This document shows, one piece after another, positions 38,449 through 47,840 of a stretch of 64,000 bases of DNA; position 1 is the first letter of the stretch, and each line of letters starts with the position of its first letter. Source of the stretch: Rhizobium sp. Leaf453 (lineage in GTDB: Bacteria > Pseudomonadota > Alphaproteobacteria > Rhizobiales > Rhizobiaceae); the NCBI RefSeq assembly GCF_001425605.1, contig NZ_LMRG01000012.1, forward strand, positions 330,893 through 394,892, written 5' to 3'. A program made the translations under genes and the position numbers. Under the pieces are notes generated by a model, which searched no databases, was not told where the DNA came from, and saw only the letters and a program-made list of their open reading frames with translations.

Positions 38449-40311
38449 TTACGCCTGCTTATCAAGCGCTTCCAGTTCGTCGATCAGCCCTTCCAGCATC
38501 GACAGGCCCTGTGCCCAGAACGACGGATCGGTGGCATCGAGGCCGAAGGGGGCGAGAAGTTCGGAATGATGCTTGGTGCCGCCGGCCTTCAGGAGCTCGA
38601 AATACTTCTGCTGGAAGCCCGTTTCGGCTTGTCTGTAGACGGCGTAGAGCGAATTCACCAGGCAATCGCCGAACGCATAGGCGTAGACGTAGAACGGCGA
38701 ATGGATGAAGTGCGGGATATAGGTCCAGTAGGTCTCGTAACCCTCGGAAATCCGGATCGCCGGTCCGAGGCTTTCGGACTGGACCGACAGCCAGAGTTCG
38801 CCGATGGCATCGGCCGTCAGCTCGCCGTCCTTGCGGGCGGTGTGGACCTTGCGTTCGAACTCATAGAAGGCGATCTGGCGCACGACCGTGTTGATCATGT
38901 CCTCGACCTTCTGGGCAAGCATGGCCTTGCGTTCACGCTTGTCGCGGGTCTTGTCGAGCAGCGCCCGGAACGTCAGCATCTCGCCGAAGACCGAGGCGGT
39001 TTCAGCCAGCGTCAGCGGCGTCGAGGCCATCAGTGCACCCTGGCCGCCGGCCAGAACCTGATGGACGCCATGGCCGAGTTCGTGGGCGAGTGTCATCACG
39101 TCGCGCGGCTTGCCCATGTAGTTGACGAGGACATAGGGGTGCGCCGAGGGGACTGTCGGATGGGCGAAGGCGCCCGGCGCCTTGCCCGGACGAACCGGCG
39201 CGTCGATCCAGCCGCCATCGAAAAAACGGCGTGCGATATCGGCCATTTCCGGCTCGAAATTGCCATAGGCTGAGAGCACGGTTTCCTTGGCCTCGTCCCA
39301 TGAAATCAGCGATGTCGGCGTTTCCGGCAGCGGCGCGTTGCGATCCCAGAACTCCATCTGCTCCATGCCGAGCCATTTCGCCTTCATCGCATAATAGCGG
39401 TGCGACAGGCGCGGATAAGCCTCTTTTACGGCAGCGGCCAGTGCATCGACCACCTCGCGCTCGACCCGGTTGGCCAGATGCCGGCTATCGGCGATATCGG
39501 TGAAGCCGCGCCAGCGGTCGGAGATGTCCTTGTCCTTGGCGAGCGTGTTGGTAATCAGCGTGAAGATGCGCAGATTGGCCCTGAAGGTTTCCGTCAGCGC
39601 CTGGGCCGCCTTCTTGCGGGTGGCCGGATCGGATTCCTGCAGCATGCTGAGCGTCACTTCGAGCGGCAGTTCCTCGCCGTCGATGGTGAATTTCAGCGCC
39701 GCCATCGTCTCGTCGAACAGGCGGTTGAAGGCGCCGGCGCCGGTCATGGACTTTTCAAGGAAGAGTTGCTCGATCTTGTCATCCAGCTGGTAGGGCTTGT
39801 CCAGGCGCAGATCGACAATCCAGGGCTTGTAGTGGGCGGCGAGCGGATCGTTAATGAGTGCCGCGTCGATGATGGCGTCGTCGATCCGGTTCAGTTCCAG
39901 AGCGAAGAACAGGAGGTGGCTCGCCATGTCCGTGAGTTTTGCCTGGGCATCGCCATACAGCTTGCCGTTGGCCGGGCTGGACGTGTCGGAGAAATAGGTG
40001 AGGCCGGCAAAGGAGCCGATCTTGCCCATCAGGTCTTCCAAGACCTCATATTCCCGAACGGCTGCGCCGATGCCGTCGTCGCCCGAACGGGTGGCCGCTT
40101 CGGCGAGCTTGCCCTTCCATTTTCCCTCGAAGGTCAGGGACAGCGTTTCGGCCCTTGCAAGGTCGTCGAGATATTCCCGAGACGTCGAGGACGGGTAGAG
40201 ATCTTCCAGCTTCCAGGAGGGCAGGTCGCCGAGTCCGGATGTGTCTGCCGCAGCCGATGTCGCGGCGCGGACGATGCGGGAAAGAGGCTGGAAAGCGGCG
40301 AGACGATGCAT
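38449..40311 (-). CDS. pepF: oligoendopeptidase F, M3 family
   Basis: The roughly 620-residue metallopeptidase has the zinc motif in LAHELGHGVHQVL (HExxH) with the downstream Glu of the M3 family, and the PepF-type N-terminal domain (LPSWKLEDLYPS). It cleaves short peptides in the cytosol, taking part in peptide turnover. I place the start at the ATG at 40311 (MHRLAAFQPL); the ribosome site is poor and upstream TTG starts exist, so the N-terminus is uncertain by some 30 residues. Confidence 0.9.
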   Translation of the reverse strand: MHRLAAFQPLSRIVRAATSAAADTSGLGDLPSWKLEDLYPSSTSREYLDDLARAETLSLTFEGKWKGKLAEAATRSGDDGIGAAVREYEVLEDLMGKIGSFAGLTYFSDTSSPANGKLYGDAQAKLTDMASHLLFFALELNRIDDAIIDAALINDPLAAHYKPWIVDLRLDKPYQLDDKIEQLFLEKSMTGAGAFNRLFDETMAALKFTIDGEELPLEVTLSMLQESDPATRKKAAQALTETFRANLRIFTLITNTLAKDKDISDRWRGFTDIADSRHLANRVEREVVDALAAAVKEAYPRLSHRYYAMKAKWLGMEQMEFWDRNAPLPETPTSLISWDEAKETVLSAYGNFEPEMADIARRFFDGGWIDAPVRPGKAPGAFAHPTVPSAHPYVLVNYMGKPRDVMTLAHELGHGVHQVLAGGQGALMASTPLTLAETASVFGEMLTFRALLDKTRDKRERKAMLAQKVEDMINTVVRQIAFYEFERKVHTARKDGELTADAIGELWLSVQSESLGPAIRISEGYETYWTYIPHFIHSPFYVYAYAFGDCLVNSLYAVYRQAETGFQQKYFELLKAGGTKHHSELLAPFGLDATDPSFWAQGLSMLEGLIDELEALDKQA

Positions 40312-40516
40312 GGGAGGCTCACTCTTTTGATCGGGTGCCGGCCCGGTTTCGGGTCGCGAAGCAGGGGCGGATATGGGGCCATGACCTAACGTCGGCAATG
40401 GTTAAAATGCAAGCATTTCTCAAAAGAGGATTTTCAGGCCTTTGTGGGAGGAATGCTTCTCACGATGCGGCACATGACGTGACGACCCGGATCTACGCAG
40501 AAAGCAGGAGGCCTTC

Positions 40517-42064
40517 ATGACATCCCAAATTCTCGTCATCGATGACGATCCGGTTCAACGCCGGCTGCTCACCAATATGATCGAGCGGCTTGGCCATATT
40601 GCCCATCTGGCCGATAACGGCCGCAGCGGCCTCGAACTTCTTGAACGCAAGCGCGGCCTGATCAGCGTCATTCTGCTCGACCTGATGATGCCGGAAATGA
40701 ACGGCCACGGCTTCCTCGAGGCGATTGCCGAACGCGGTATCGATACGCCCGTCATCGTGCAGACGGGGCAGGGCGGCATCGAAACGGTCGTACTCGCCAT
40801 GCAGGCCGGCGCCTTCGATTTCGTCGTCAAGCCGGTCTCGCCGGAGCGGCTGTCGGTTGCGATCGGCAATGCCCTGAAGCTGGAGCATCGCGAGGGCAAG
40901 GGCCGCGCGCCGAAGCGTTCTCGCAGCGGCTCGGTCGGGTTCGACGACGTCGTCTCGGCAAGCCCTGCAATGATCCGCGTGCTCGATCTCGCACGCCGCG
41001 CCGCGCAATCGAATATCCCGATCGTGCTCGAAGGCGAATCCGGTGTCGGCAAGGAAATGGTGGCGCGCTCGATCCAGCATGCCAGCGAACGCGCCGGCAA
41101 GCCGTTCATCACCGTCAATTGCGGCGCCATCCCGCACAATCTGGTCGAGAGCATTCTTTTCGGCCATGAGAAGGGGGCGTTTACCGGCGCCAACGAAAAG
41201 CATTCCGGCAAGTTTGCCGATGCCGATGGCGGTACGCTGTTCCTCGACGAGATCGGCGACCTGCCGCTCGAAGTCCAAGTGAAGCTGCTGCGCGCGGTGC
41301 AGCAGGGCGAGATTGAGACGATCGGTGCGCGCCATCCGCAAAAGGTCAACGTCCGGCTGATTTCCGCGACCAACAAGGACCTGATCAACGAAGTCCGCGA
41401 AGGCCGCTTCCGCGAGGATCTCTATTACCGTCTGAATGTCTTCCCGATCGCCATCCCGGCGCTGCGCAAGCGCAAGGAGGATATTCCGGTTTTGGTGCGA
41501 ACTTTCGTCGAGCGCTTCGCCATCGAGCAGAGGCTTGCTACTCCACTGACGGTCTCAAGCGGCGCGATGGCGCTGCTGACCGCATATGACTGGCCCGGAA
41601 ACATCCGCCAGTTGGAAAACGCCATTTTCCGCGCCGTGGTTCTCGCCGAAGGCACGGAACTGACGGTCAAGGATTTCCCGCAGATCGCCACGCAGATCCC
41701 GGGCTATGTCGTCGCCGAGAAGACCGGCTTTACTTGGGAGGAAACGGGGCCGGCGAGAATGCCGATCGTCGAGGCCGATCACCTGCCGTCCGTCTATCCG
41801 CAATTCGGCTCGCCCGAACGGCATGATGCCCGCTCCGCCGACCATCATCACCAGCCGGACAACGCGATCGCAAGTGTCGATGACGGCGGCAATGTTCGAA
41901 AACTGGCCGATGTCGAGGAGGAGTTGATTCGGTTTGCGCTGAAATTCTACCGTGGCCAGATGAGCCAAGTGGCGCGCAAACTCGGCATCGGACGGTCGAC
42001 ACTGTACCGTAAACTCAAGGATTATGGCATTAATCCAGACGATCCGTTCAGCGAGGCCGCATAA
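40517..42064 (+). CDS. sigma54-dependent response regulator (NtrC/DctD type)
   Basis: The 515-residue protein has a receiver domain (1-120; phosphoacceptor Asp55 in VILLDLMMPEMNG) and an AAA+ sigma54 interaction domain (about 145-375) with Walker A GESGVGKE, the sigma54 loop GAFTGA and Walker B GGTLFLDEIGD. A long linker has a His/Asp-rich patch (about 430-460), and a Fis-type helix-turn-helix ends the protein (about 465-505, VARKLGIGRSTLYRKL). It should activate sigma54 promoters when phosphorylated. No histidine kinase lies next to it, so it is an orphan here; targets are unknown. Confidence 0.93.
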   Translation: MTSQILVIDDDPVQRRLLTNMIERLGHIAHLADNGRSGLELLERKRGLISVILLDLMMPEMNGHGFLEAIAERGIDTPVIVQTGQGGIETVVLAMQAGAFDFVVKPVSPERLSVAIGNALKLEHREGKGRAPKRSRSGSVGFDDVVSASPAMIRVLDLARRAAQSNIPIVLEGESGVGKEMVARSIQHASERAGKPFITVNCGAIPHNLVESILFGHEKGAFTGANEKHSGKFADADGGTLFLDEIGDLPLEVQVKLLRAVQQGEIETIGARHPQKVNVRLISATNKDLINEVREGRFREDLYYRLNVFPIAIPALRKRKEDIPVLVRTFVERFAIEQRLATPLTVSSGAMALLTAYDWPGNIRQLENAIFRAVVLAEGTELTVKDFPQIATQIPGYVVAEKTGFTWEETGPARMPIVEADHLPSVYPQFGSPERHDARSADHHHQPDNAIASVDDGGNVRKLADVEEELIRFALKFYRGQMSQVARKLGIGRSTLYRKLKDYGINPDDPFSEAA

Positions 42065-42248
42065 AATTAGGGATAACAATCAACCCCGATCCGTCGTATT
42101 CACTCGTTGTCGTTTAGACCTTGTTAGTGAACTGTTCACTATATTATAAGGATAACCGATGACTGTGGCATATTTGCCATGCTGTCACCGCAATTGACAG
42201 TCATCAGAGCAGCCACGGGACGCATTGTCCGTCGGACGGGGATTGAGT
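42065..42248 (+). promoter_or_regulatory. palindrome-rich leader of the DUF882 gene
   Basis: A perfect 15-bp palindrome AGTGAAC-T-GTTCACT (42126-42140) is followed at once by ATATTATAAG, a likely -10 region. Downstream, GATGACTGT (42158-42166) pairs with ACAGTCATC (42197-42205) around an inner TGGCA/TGCCA hairpin (42166-42179). The first looks like a transcription factor operator and the second like an RNA structure in the 5' leader. Neither matches a motif I know. Confidence 0.5.
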
Positions 42249-44159
42249 TTGCAAAATTTGTTCGGATTCAAGAAGCCTAACGGCTCCGTGATAACCCGCT
42301 TTTGCGCCGCGATAGCCGGTAAGATGCCGCGCGTCCTTGCATCGCTTATCATTGCTGCGTCTCTGGTCACGCCGGGCTTCACACCGCCCGTTGAAGCGGC
42401 CGGCCAGACGCGGACGCTGAAGCTCTATTTCATTCATACGCAGGAAAAGGCTTCGATCACCTTCAAGCGCAATGGTCGCTATGATCAGAAGGGCCTGCAG
42501 CAGATCAACCGTTTCCTGCGTGACTGGCGTCGCAACGAGCCGACCCGGATGGATCCGCGCCTGCTGGACCTCGTCTGGGAAGTCTACCAGAAGAGCGGTT
42601 CGCGCGATTATATCCACGTCGTTTCCGCCTACCGCTCGCCGGCAACCAACGGCATGCTGCGCTCACGCTCGAAGGGCGTTGCCAAGAAGAGCCAGCACAT
42701 GCTCGGCAAGGCGATGGACTTCTACCTGCCCGACGTGAAGCTGAAGACGTTGCGCGAAATCGGCATGAAATTCCAGGTGGGTGGCGTCGGCTATTACCCG
42801 ACATCCGGCTCGCCTTTCGTTCATATGGACGTTGGTGGCGTTCGCGCATGGCCGCGCATGAGCCGCAACGAACTCGTCCGGCTCTTCCCCGACGGCAAGA
42901 CCTTGCACGTACCGGCTGATGGCAAGCCGTTGCCGGGCTACCAGATGGCGGTTGCCGACTACAAGCGCCGCGTCGGCGAAAGCACGATCGAAGTGGCCGG
43001 TGGCGGCGCCAAGGGGCCGGGCGACAAGGACACCACGAAGCGCAAGGGTAATCTCTTTGCCATGCTGTTTGGCGGCGGTGGCGACGAGGATGAAGAACCG
43101 AATGCAATCGCCAGTGCCGAACTTGAAGGCGCTGACGAGCAGCCGGCTGCCAAGTCCAAGGCCAAGGTGACCGAGGTTGCCGCAGTTGAAGAACCGCTGC
43201 CCGGCGTCGATAACTCGGTGGCCAAGGCCGCGGATCAGGCCAAGGACGTTGCGGCTCCGGTTCCGGGCGTCCGGCCGGCCTTCAAGGATGCCGATGCGGG
43301 CGTTCAGACGGCGCTCGTTGCGCCTGCCAAGGACACGTCCCAGGAAGCCTGGGCGGCAGCTTTGCCCGGTGGTACGACCCCGACCGAGCTGCAGAGCGAA
43401 TATGCTGACCTGACGGCCTACAAGATTCCCGTGCCGCAGATGCTGGGCAAGCGTGGAGCAAACGGTGATGCCAACAGTGATACGCTGATGGCGTCGACCG
43501 ACCCGAACGCTGCCGTCGTGCCCGAGGATGTGGCCGCGCTCGGTTACGTGCCGGTGCCGGGCATGCGTCCGGCCGGCGAGGATGCCATGCTGGCCGTTGC
43601 CGACGCCAATGTCGTCGTGCCGTCTTTCGCAGATCGCAGCCAGCAGGCGCAGACGACTGTTCCGGAGCAGCAGCCGCAGGCTGTCGCGCTGGCTGAAGAG
43701 CCTGTCGATGCGGTAGCCGAGGCGCAGACGCGTGTTGCCCTGGCGCAGCCGACCAAGCGGGAAGAGCCTGTCGAAATGGCGGCGTTCGCACCGGCAACAA
43801 AACCCAAGACCCGTGGTCTGGTGTTTGACGATGCCTTCAATCCCGATGCGACTGCCGAGGCTCCGGCCAAGGGCAAGCGCCCGAACAAGCAGGAAGCCGA
43901 TGCCGCGACGCGGTCGTCGGTTCGCACCGAGCCGAAGCTGACGCAGCAGATCATTTCCGAATGGGCGCTGACGAATGGCCGCATGGCGACGCTCTCCAAG
44001 CCGGTCAAGGCACCGCGTTTCGTCAGCAAGACTCTTCGGGCTTCGCCGACGACCGTCTATTCGGCAGGCTTCTCGAACTCTGCCGTCGCGATCGATACGG
44101 CAAGGTTCAGCGGCAATGCGGTGAACTTCCTCGAAGTGAAGAAGTTCAGTACCAACTGA
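42249..44159 (+). CDS. DUF882 (peptidase M15_2/YcbK-like) secreted protein with long disordered tail
   Basis: After a signal-type segment (MPRVLASLIIAASLVTP near its start) the protein has a DUF882 domain over roughly residues 55-210. DYIHVVSAYRSPATNGML, KKSQHMLGKAMDFYLPD and SPFVHMDVGGVRAWPRMS give the His/Asp zinc site of LAS-type D,D-peptidases. A roughly 400-residue Ala/Pro/Glu-rich low-complexity tail follows. DUF882 proteins act on, or bind, peptidoglycan. No ATG precedes the signal segment except at 42324. I chose TTG 42249, six nt behind GGGGA; TTG 42225 and ATG 42324 are alternatives. Confidence 0.8.
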   Translation: MQNLFGFKKPNGSVITRFCAAIAGKMPRVLASLIIAASLVTPGFTPPVEAAGQTRTLKLYFIHTQEKASITFKRNGRYDQKGLQQINRFLRDWRRNEPTRMDPRLLDLVWEVYQKSGSRDYIHVVSAYRSPATNGMLRSRSKGVAKKSQHMLGKAMDFYLPDVKLKTLREIGMKFQVGGVGYYPTSGSPFVHMDVGGVRAWPRMSRNELVRLFPDGKTLHVPADGKPLPGYQMAVADYKRRVGESTIEVAGGGAKGPGDKDTTKRKGNLFAMLFGGGGDEDEEPNAIASAELEGADEQPAAKSKAKVTEVAAVEEPLPGVDNSVAKAADQAKDVAAPVPGVRPAFKDADAGVQTALVAPAKDTSQEAWAAALPGGTTPTELQSEYADLTAYKIPVPQMLGKRGANGDANSDTLMASTDPNAAVVPEDVAALGYVPVPGMRPAGEDAMLAVADANVVVPSFADRSQQAQTTVPEQQPQAVALAEEPVDAVAEAQTRVALAQPTKREEPVEMAAFAPATKPKTRGLVFDDAFNPDATAEAPAKGKRPNKQEADAATRSSVRTEPKLTQQIISEWALTNGRMATLSKPVKAPRFVSKTLRASPTTVYSAGFSNSAVAIDTARFSGNAVNFLEVKKFSTN

Positions 44160-44177
44160 TTTTTCATGATCGGATTT

Positions 44178-44211
44178 GCATGAGGCCCGCTGGTGACAGC
44201 GGGCCTCATGC
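44178..44211 (+). terminator. terminator after the DUF882 gene
   Basis: A perfect 14-bp stem (44178-44191, 44198-44211) with a 6-nt loop lies 18 bp past the stop and is followed by GTTTGG. The T run is short. Confidence 0.65.
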
Positions 44212-44280
44212 GTTTGGGCTCACGGCAATGTGTGGCGGATGTGAAAGTCAGTGCGCCATATCGCGCCCGGCAAATATGGC

Positions 44281-44299
44281 GGAAGGCCAATTGCCTTCC
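44281..44299. promoter_or_regulatory. palindrome upstream of msrB
   Basis: GGAAGGC (44281-44287) and GCCTTCC (44293-44299) are perfect inverted arms around CAATT. TATATA follows 2 bp later. It stands about 120 bp before the msrB ATG and may be an operator or promoter element for msrB-msrA. Confidence 0.4.
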
Positions 44300-44421
44300 T
44301 ATATACGGGTCATCTCTCTCGCCGGTTGCGCGTCCATCCCTCGCTGTGGTTCGATGCAGGAGGTAACGGTTTGTGCGACGACCGCGAAGACGATCACGTT
44401 GGAACGGACAAGGAGTTTTGG

Positions 44422-44868
44422 ATGTCCAAATATTCGAAGAGCGTGGAAGCAATTTCAAAGCTGTCTCCGGAACAGTATCGGGTGACGCAGGAAAGCGGCA
44501 CGGAGCGGCCCGGCACCGGGGAATATCTCGGCAACAGGAAGCCGGGCATCTATGTCGACATCGTCTCGGGCGAGCCGCTGTTCGCATCGTCGGACAAATA
44601 CGAGTCCGGTTGCGGTTGGCCGAGCTTCACCAAGCCGATCGATGCTCACTATGTCGCCGAACTGCGCGACGTGTCCCATGGAATGATCCGCACGGAAGTT
44701 CGCTCGACCCATGGCGACAGCCATCTCGGCCATGTCTTTACCGATGGTCCAAGGGATCGTGGCGGGCTGCGCTATTGCATCAATTCCGCCTCGCTCCGTT
44801 TCGTCCCGCGCGAGAAGATGGAAGCGGAAGGTTATGGTGACTATGTATCTCAGGTGGAGGAAATCTGA
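44422..44868 (+). CDS. msrB: peptide-methionine (R)-S-oxide reductase
   Basis: The 148-residue protein has the MsrB blocks [18 protein letters not shown] and the catalytic Cys in [13 protein letters not shown]. The zinc-binding CxxC pairs of E. coli MsrB are replaced here ([15 protein letters not shown]), so it is a zinc-free form. It reduces methionine-R-sulfoxide in proteins. The ATG at 44422 has AAGGAG upstream and gives the normal N-terminus. It overlaps msrA by one base, so the two oxidation-repair enzymes are made together. Confidence 0.95.
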   Translation: MSKYSKSVEAISKLSPEQYRVTQESGTERPGTGEYLGNRKPGIYVDIVSGEPLFASSDKYESGCGWPSFTKPIDAHYVAELRDVSHGMIRTEVRSTHGDSHLGHVFTDGPRDRGGLRYCINSASLRFVPREKMEAEGYGDYVSQVEEI

Positions 44869-45386
44869 TGACGACTGAACGCGCAGTGCTGGCCGGCGGT
44901 TGCTTCTGGGGCATGCAGGATCTGATCCGCCGCTACAATGGCGTGCTCGACACCCGCGTCGGCTATACCGGCGGAGATGTCGAGAATGCGACCTACCGCA
45001 ATCACGGTAGCCATGCCGAGGGCATCGAGATCATCTTCGATCCAGCCCGCATCAGCTACCGTGAACTGCTGGAGTTCTTTTTCCAGATCCATGATCCGTC
45101 GACACTCAATCGGCAGGGCAATGACCGGGGAACGAGCTATCGGTCCGCGATCTACTATACCAGTGACGAGCAGAAGCGTGTCGCCATCGACACGATCGCC
45201 GATGTCGATGCCTCCGGTCTATGGCCGGGCAAGGTGGTGACGGAAGTGGAGCCGGCCGGTGCATTCTGGGAAGCGGAGCCGGAGCACCAGGATTATCTGG
45301 AGCGGATTCCGAACGGCTATACCTGCCACTTCGTCCGCCCGGGCTGGAAGCTGCCGCGCCGTGAGCAACGGGTTTCGGTCGCCTGA
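44868..45386 (+). CDS. msrA: peptide-methionine (S)-S-oxide reductase
   Basis: The 172-residue protein has the MsrA catalytic motif GGCFWG (Cys12) and the conserved [19 protein letters not shown] and HDPST blocks. A Cys near the C-terminus (NGYTCHF) could be the resolving residue. It reduces methionine-S-sulfoxide, complementing MsrB. The start codon overlaps the msrB stop, TGATG. Confidence 0.95.
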   Translation: MTTERAVLAGGCFWGMQDLIRRYNGVLDTRVGYTGGDVENATYRNHGSHAEGIEIIFDPARISYRELLEFFFQIHDPSTLNRQGNDRGTSYRSAIYYTSDEQKRVAIDTIADVDASGLWPGKVVTEVEPAGAFWEAEPEHQDYLERIPNGYTCHFVRPGWKLPRREQRVSVA

Positions 45387-45400
45387 GGTCCATAAGACTT

Positions 45401-45432
45401 GAACTGGCAGAAGCGGTTGCGTTTGCCAGTTC
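45401..45432 (+). terminator. hairpin after msrA
   Basis: Perfect 9-bp arms (45401-45409, 45424-45432) with a 14-nt loop lie 14 bp past the msrA stop. No T tract follows, so it may cap the 3' end or end transcription weakly. I see no gene between here and 45598. Confidence 0.4.
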
Positions 45433-45598
45433 CTTCCCATCTGCTGCGGGATCGTCGCAGGTCGAGGCATGTGCATCGGTCTTGCATGAGAGCTATGGTG
45501 TTGGCTGCTCACCAATGGGCTGCCCTCGCCGATCACGGTCTTTGTTCAGCCTGCATTTCGCAGCAAATCGGCGGCAGAGTTTGGGTGGGGCGGCCGTT

Positions 45599-45862
45599 CT
45601 ATTTTGGAAGGCACTCGACATCATAGGCTATGATGATCTGCTCCGGGCCAGCGGCGCCTAAGGCCTGCAAGCTTTCCAGGCCACTTCTCAACTTGGTTCC
45701 AGCTTCTTTCAAACTCGCCTCGAGCTTTGATTTCGCCGCCATGCAGCGCTCTTCACTCGAAAATTCCTGAAACACGACGTTTGGGCGGAGCCTCCATTCT
45801 GTTCGGTCATCTGTCGCGGCCGGATTGACGGAATAGGAGAACACGTACATCAGGACCCACAT
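45599..45862 (-). CDS. small hypothetical protein
   Basis: The 87-residue product is not one I recognise. It begins MWVLMYVFSYSVNPAATDD and contains an Ala/Lys/Glu-rich helix (EERCMAAKSKLEASLKEAG) and two Cys. A strong ribosome site, CCGGAGGAA, stands 6-8 nt before the ATG, which argues that it is real. It is isolated between msrA and gapR. No signal peptide is clear. Confidence 0.65.
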   Translation of the reverse strand: MWVLMYVFSYSVNPAATDDRTEWRLRPNVVFQEFSSEERCMAAKSKLEASLKEAGTKLRSGLESLQALGAAGPEQIIIAYDVECLPK

Positions 45863-46084
45863 CGGGTGTTCCTCCGGTTGCAGACGGTACGCGCGTCAAG
45901 GAGCGCTCATGAATGGTTTGGTTCATGATCGTGCCACCGTTTCACACGTGCTGGCAAGTTTATTTGCAGGAAAGTGTCATAAATAAAAAATCAAAGGTTG
46001 AGTTTTTAAAGTGAAGCAACCCTGGAAGGATAACGCAGATACTGCCGCGAGGGAGACCCGCCGACGGGACATGGCGTCATGATA

Positions 46085-46114
46085 AAGGGCCGGAAAAAAT
46101 CCGACCCTTTCAAA
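46085..46114 (-). terminator. terminator-like hairpin after gapR
   Basis: An imperfect stem (AAAGGGTCGGA with TCCGGCCCTTT, minus strand) around a T6 loop lies about 40 bp past the gapR stop. The AT-rich DNA from 45863 to 46084 holds no gene I can support. Confidence 0.5.
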
Positions 46115-46150
46115 ATTTAACTGAGCCGAAAGTTACGACTTTCGTCTGAA

Positions 46151-46414
46151 TTACTCGGCGTCCGGCGCGTCGATCATGCCGAGGGCGGCGAGATAGGTGT
46201 CGAGGATGGCTTCCTGTTCCATGCGCTCGTCCTTGTCCTGCTTGCGGATGGCGATGACCTTCTTGAGGATCTTCGTATCAAAGCCGGTTCCCTTTGCCTC
46301 GCCATAGACATCCTTGATGTCGTCGGCGATGGTCTTCTTTTCTTCTTCCAGCCGCTCGATCCGCTCGATGAAAGAGCGAAGCTGGTCGCGGGCGACGCCA
46401 TGGGCATCCGACAT
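46151..46414 (-). CDS. gapR: GapR family (DUF2312) nucleoid-associated protein
   Basis: The 87-residue protein is a DUF2312 member: a coiled-coil N-terminal half ([26 protein letters not shown]) and a basic segment ([19 protein letters not shown]). Caulobacter GapR forms a clamp on overtwisted DNA ahead of replication and transcription and stimulates topoisomerases. Size and sequence fit closely. AAGGAG precedes the ATG. It lies just downstream of the DUF1244 gene, as in other Rhizobiales. Confidence 0.9.
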   Translation of the reverse strand: MSDAHGVARDQLRSFIERIERLEEEKKTIADDIKDVYGEAKGTGFDTKILKKVIAIRKQDKDERMEQEAILDTYLAALGMIDAPDAE

Positions 46415-46534
46415 GGTCTTCTCCTTATTGGGGACTGAATTTGTGAGGCTGTGACCTGACGTGAAGCGCGGTCAAGGTCAAGTGACATTGCGCATATTGG
46501 CGACGATTTCGCGGCAGGCGGGGCCGTATCGGCC

Positions 46535-46840
46535 TTATTCTTTCGGCTTGTTCACCTCGAATGCGGCCTTCTGCTCGACGCTTGCCTCGCGTTGGTGCTT
46601 TGCTCGCCATTCTTCATAGGGCATGCCATAGACGATTTCACGCGACGCTTCCTTGTCCATCGGGACGCCGGCCGCATTGGCCGCGTCACGGTACCAGTTG
46701 GACAGGCAGTTGCGGCAGAATCCGGCAAGATTCATCAGGTCGATGTTCTGGACATCGCTGCGTTCGCGCAGGTGGGCGGCGAGCCGGCGGAATGCGGCCG
46801 CCTCGAATTCAAGCTGTTGCTGTGGCGTCAGGTCGCTCAT
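46535..46840 (-). CDS. DUF1244 family protein
   Basis: The 101-residue protein matches DUF1244 with the hallmark NLAGFCRNCLSNWYRDAA and YGMPYEEWKxKHQ-type motif (GMPYEEWRAKHQ). The family is widespread in Proteobacteria and uncharacterised; the CxxC pair suggests a metal or redox function, which is speculative. It follows an amidohydrolase-family gene by 22 bp on the same strand, so it is likely in that operon. Confidence 0.88.
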   Translation of the reverse strand: MSDLTPQQQLEFEAAAFRRLAAHLRERSDVQNIDLMNLAGFCRNCLSNWYRDAANAAGVPMDKEASREIVYGMPYEEWRAKHQREASVEQKAAFEVNKPKE

Positions 46841-46862
46841 CGTCGATCTCTTTTCGGTCTTG

Positions 46863-47657
46863 TCAGAAGGCGTACGGCCCGGTGCGGGACGGATAGCGCT
46901 TGATCTCGTGCATTTCGGGGCGCGCGTTCAATCTTTCAAGGATCGGCCCCAGCCGTTCGTCCCATTCGGCAACGCCGACATCGTCCCCAATCAGATCCTG
47001 CCGCACCTCTATCAGGGCATGGGCGATACCGGTCTCCATGCAATGGCGAAACATCGTATCGCCGCGCAGTGCGCCGTCATAGGGCTCGTTGTTGCCGACA
47101 ATAATGTTGCCGGATGCCTCGAGTCCGGTGATCAGCGGTTCAACGGCGCGCGGGTCACTGTCCCAGAGAACGGCGGCATGCCAGGGGCGGGCGACGCCTT
47201 TCCAGGCGGGCGTATAGGAATGCAGCGAGATGACCAGTGGCGCCTTGCCGCTTGCAGCGCTGACTTCAGCAAGCATCTGAGAGATGGCCCGGTGGTAAGG
47301 CCGGTGAAACCGGTCGAGACGCGCGTTCCACTCTTCCGGCGTGATCGGATGGTTGCCGGGAATGATGGCACCGTCTGAAATTTTCATGATCAGCGTCGGG
47401 TCATCCTCGCCACGGTTGGGGTCGATCAGCAGGCGCGAAAAGCAGCTCATAACGGCGGGAACGCCAAGCCGGGCCGCAAGCCGACGCGTCAGCGCCTCGA
47501 CACCGATATCATAGGCGATATGCCGTTCGAAGGCGCTTTCCGGCAGTCCTAGACGCCCATATTCCGGCGGTAACCTGTTCGTTGCGTGATCAGCGAGAAG
47601 GACCAGACCAGCCGTCCTGTCCCCTTCAATGATCTCGAATGGTGATGATTGCGGCAT
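46863..47657 (-). CDS. N-formylglutamate amidohydrolase family protein
   Basis: The 264-residue protein is a full-length FGase-family zinc hydrolase: LLADHATNRLPPEYG at the N-terminus, RLLIDPNRGEDDP, LVISLHSYTP, and a late HALIEVRQDLIGD. The family includes HutG and distant predicted amidohydrolases. It groups with DUF1244 and gapR rather than with hut genes, so a role outside histidine degradation is likely. A different member, truncated by the window edge, is at its left end. Confidence 0.88.
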   Translation of the reverse strand: MPQSSPFEIIEGDRTAGLVLLADHATNRLPPEYGRLGLPESAFERHIAYDIGVEALTRRLAARLGVPAVMSCFSRLLIDPNRGEDDPTLIMKISDGAIIPGNHPITPEEWNARLDRFHRPYHRAISQMLAEVSAASGKAPLVISLHSYTPAWKGVARPWHAAVLWDSDPRAVEPLITGLEASGNIIVGNNEPYDGALRGDTMFRHCMETGIAHALIEVRQDLIGDDVGVAEWDERLGPILERLNARPEMHEIKRYPSRTGPYAF

Positions 47658-47840
47658 ACAGTATCAACTCGTTTCATGCTTGACGAAATTTGATGGCATG
47701 ATGGGGCCGATATCGCAAGGCAATGGTCGATTTCTCCGGTTTCGGTCAACAAAAAGCCGGATGTAATCGATTAGAGTCGCGTTGACATTCAAGCCCCACC
47801 GTCGCAAGAAAGTGCCACGACAAATCACAATGGAGATCCA

